Positions 5,992 to 6,015 of a stretch of 6,015 nt of DNA are shown piece by piece. Position numbers and translations under genes: made by a program. Location of the stretch: positions 1 through 6,015 of the forward strand of contig CACXGJ010000255.1 of the NCBI GenBank assembly GCA_902767125.1, in the 5' to 3' direction. Source of the stretch: an uncultured Ruminococcus sp. (lineage in GTDB: Bacteria; Bacillota; Clostridia; Oscillospirales; Acutalibacteraceae). The notes beneath the pieces were generated by a model that had not been told where the DNA came from, made no database searches, and saw nothing but the letters and a program-made list of their open reading frames with translations. Numbering within the stretch: the stretch's first letter is position 1; each line of letters opens with the position of its first letter.

Positions 5992-6015
5992 TATTTTTTC
6001 TATCAAGTATTGTAT

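Noticed and set aside
5986..6015. Possible divergent plus-strand promoter at the right edge
   Set aside because: The TTGCAA is its own reverse complement, and the only -10 candidate (TATTGT at 6008-6013) is weak with a 16-bp spacer; the downstream gene is outside the window.

Overview
The window looks like a chromosomal housekeeping segment from a low-GC Gram-positive bacterium of the class Clostridia, most like the Ruminococcus/Oscillospiraceae group. This rests on the AT-rich sequence, strong AGGAG-type ribosome sites, near-consensus TTGACA promoters, and a DNA polymerase I whose proofreading domain has lost its motifs. The taxonomic call comes from protein flavour and not from any search.

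Layout. Bases 1-1452 (minus strand) hold the first 484 residues of DNA polymerase I (polA), which runs off the left edge. It lies 28 bp behind alanine racemase (alr, 1481-2680, minus), probably in one transcript. The junction is made of four tandem 7-bp repeats that supply both the alr stop codon and the polA ribosome site. Bases 2681-2863 are a divergent intergenic region with two strong promoters pointing away from each other: one drives alr-polA leftward and the other drives a two-gene operon rightward. The first gene of that operon (2864-3877) encodes a membrane-anchored protein that resembles an SGNH/GDSL hydrolase but lacks the catalytic serine. The second (3894-4688) encodes a compact metallo-beta-lactamase-fold hydrolase related to RNase Z but without room for the tRNA-binding arm. 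A strong hairpin at 4692-4725 ends this operon and probably also the convergent gene. Bases 4734-5924 (minus) encode a fold-type I PLP aminotransferase of the LysN/MocR-like group, with its own promoter and an overlapping 17-bp palindrome near the right edge.

Functionally, alr supplies D-alanine for peptidoglycan, polA does repair and Okazaki-fragment processing, and the aminotransferase handles an amino acid or 2-oxo acid that cannot be named from sequence. The rightward operon has no assigned role. Its first product probably sits outside the membrane and its second in the cytoplasm, so a shared pathway is only a guess. No mobile element, CRISPR array, tRNA or rRNA was seen. The most unusual items are the apparent SGNH pseudoenzyme, the arm-less RNase Z relative and the heptamer repeat at the alr-polA junction.
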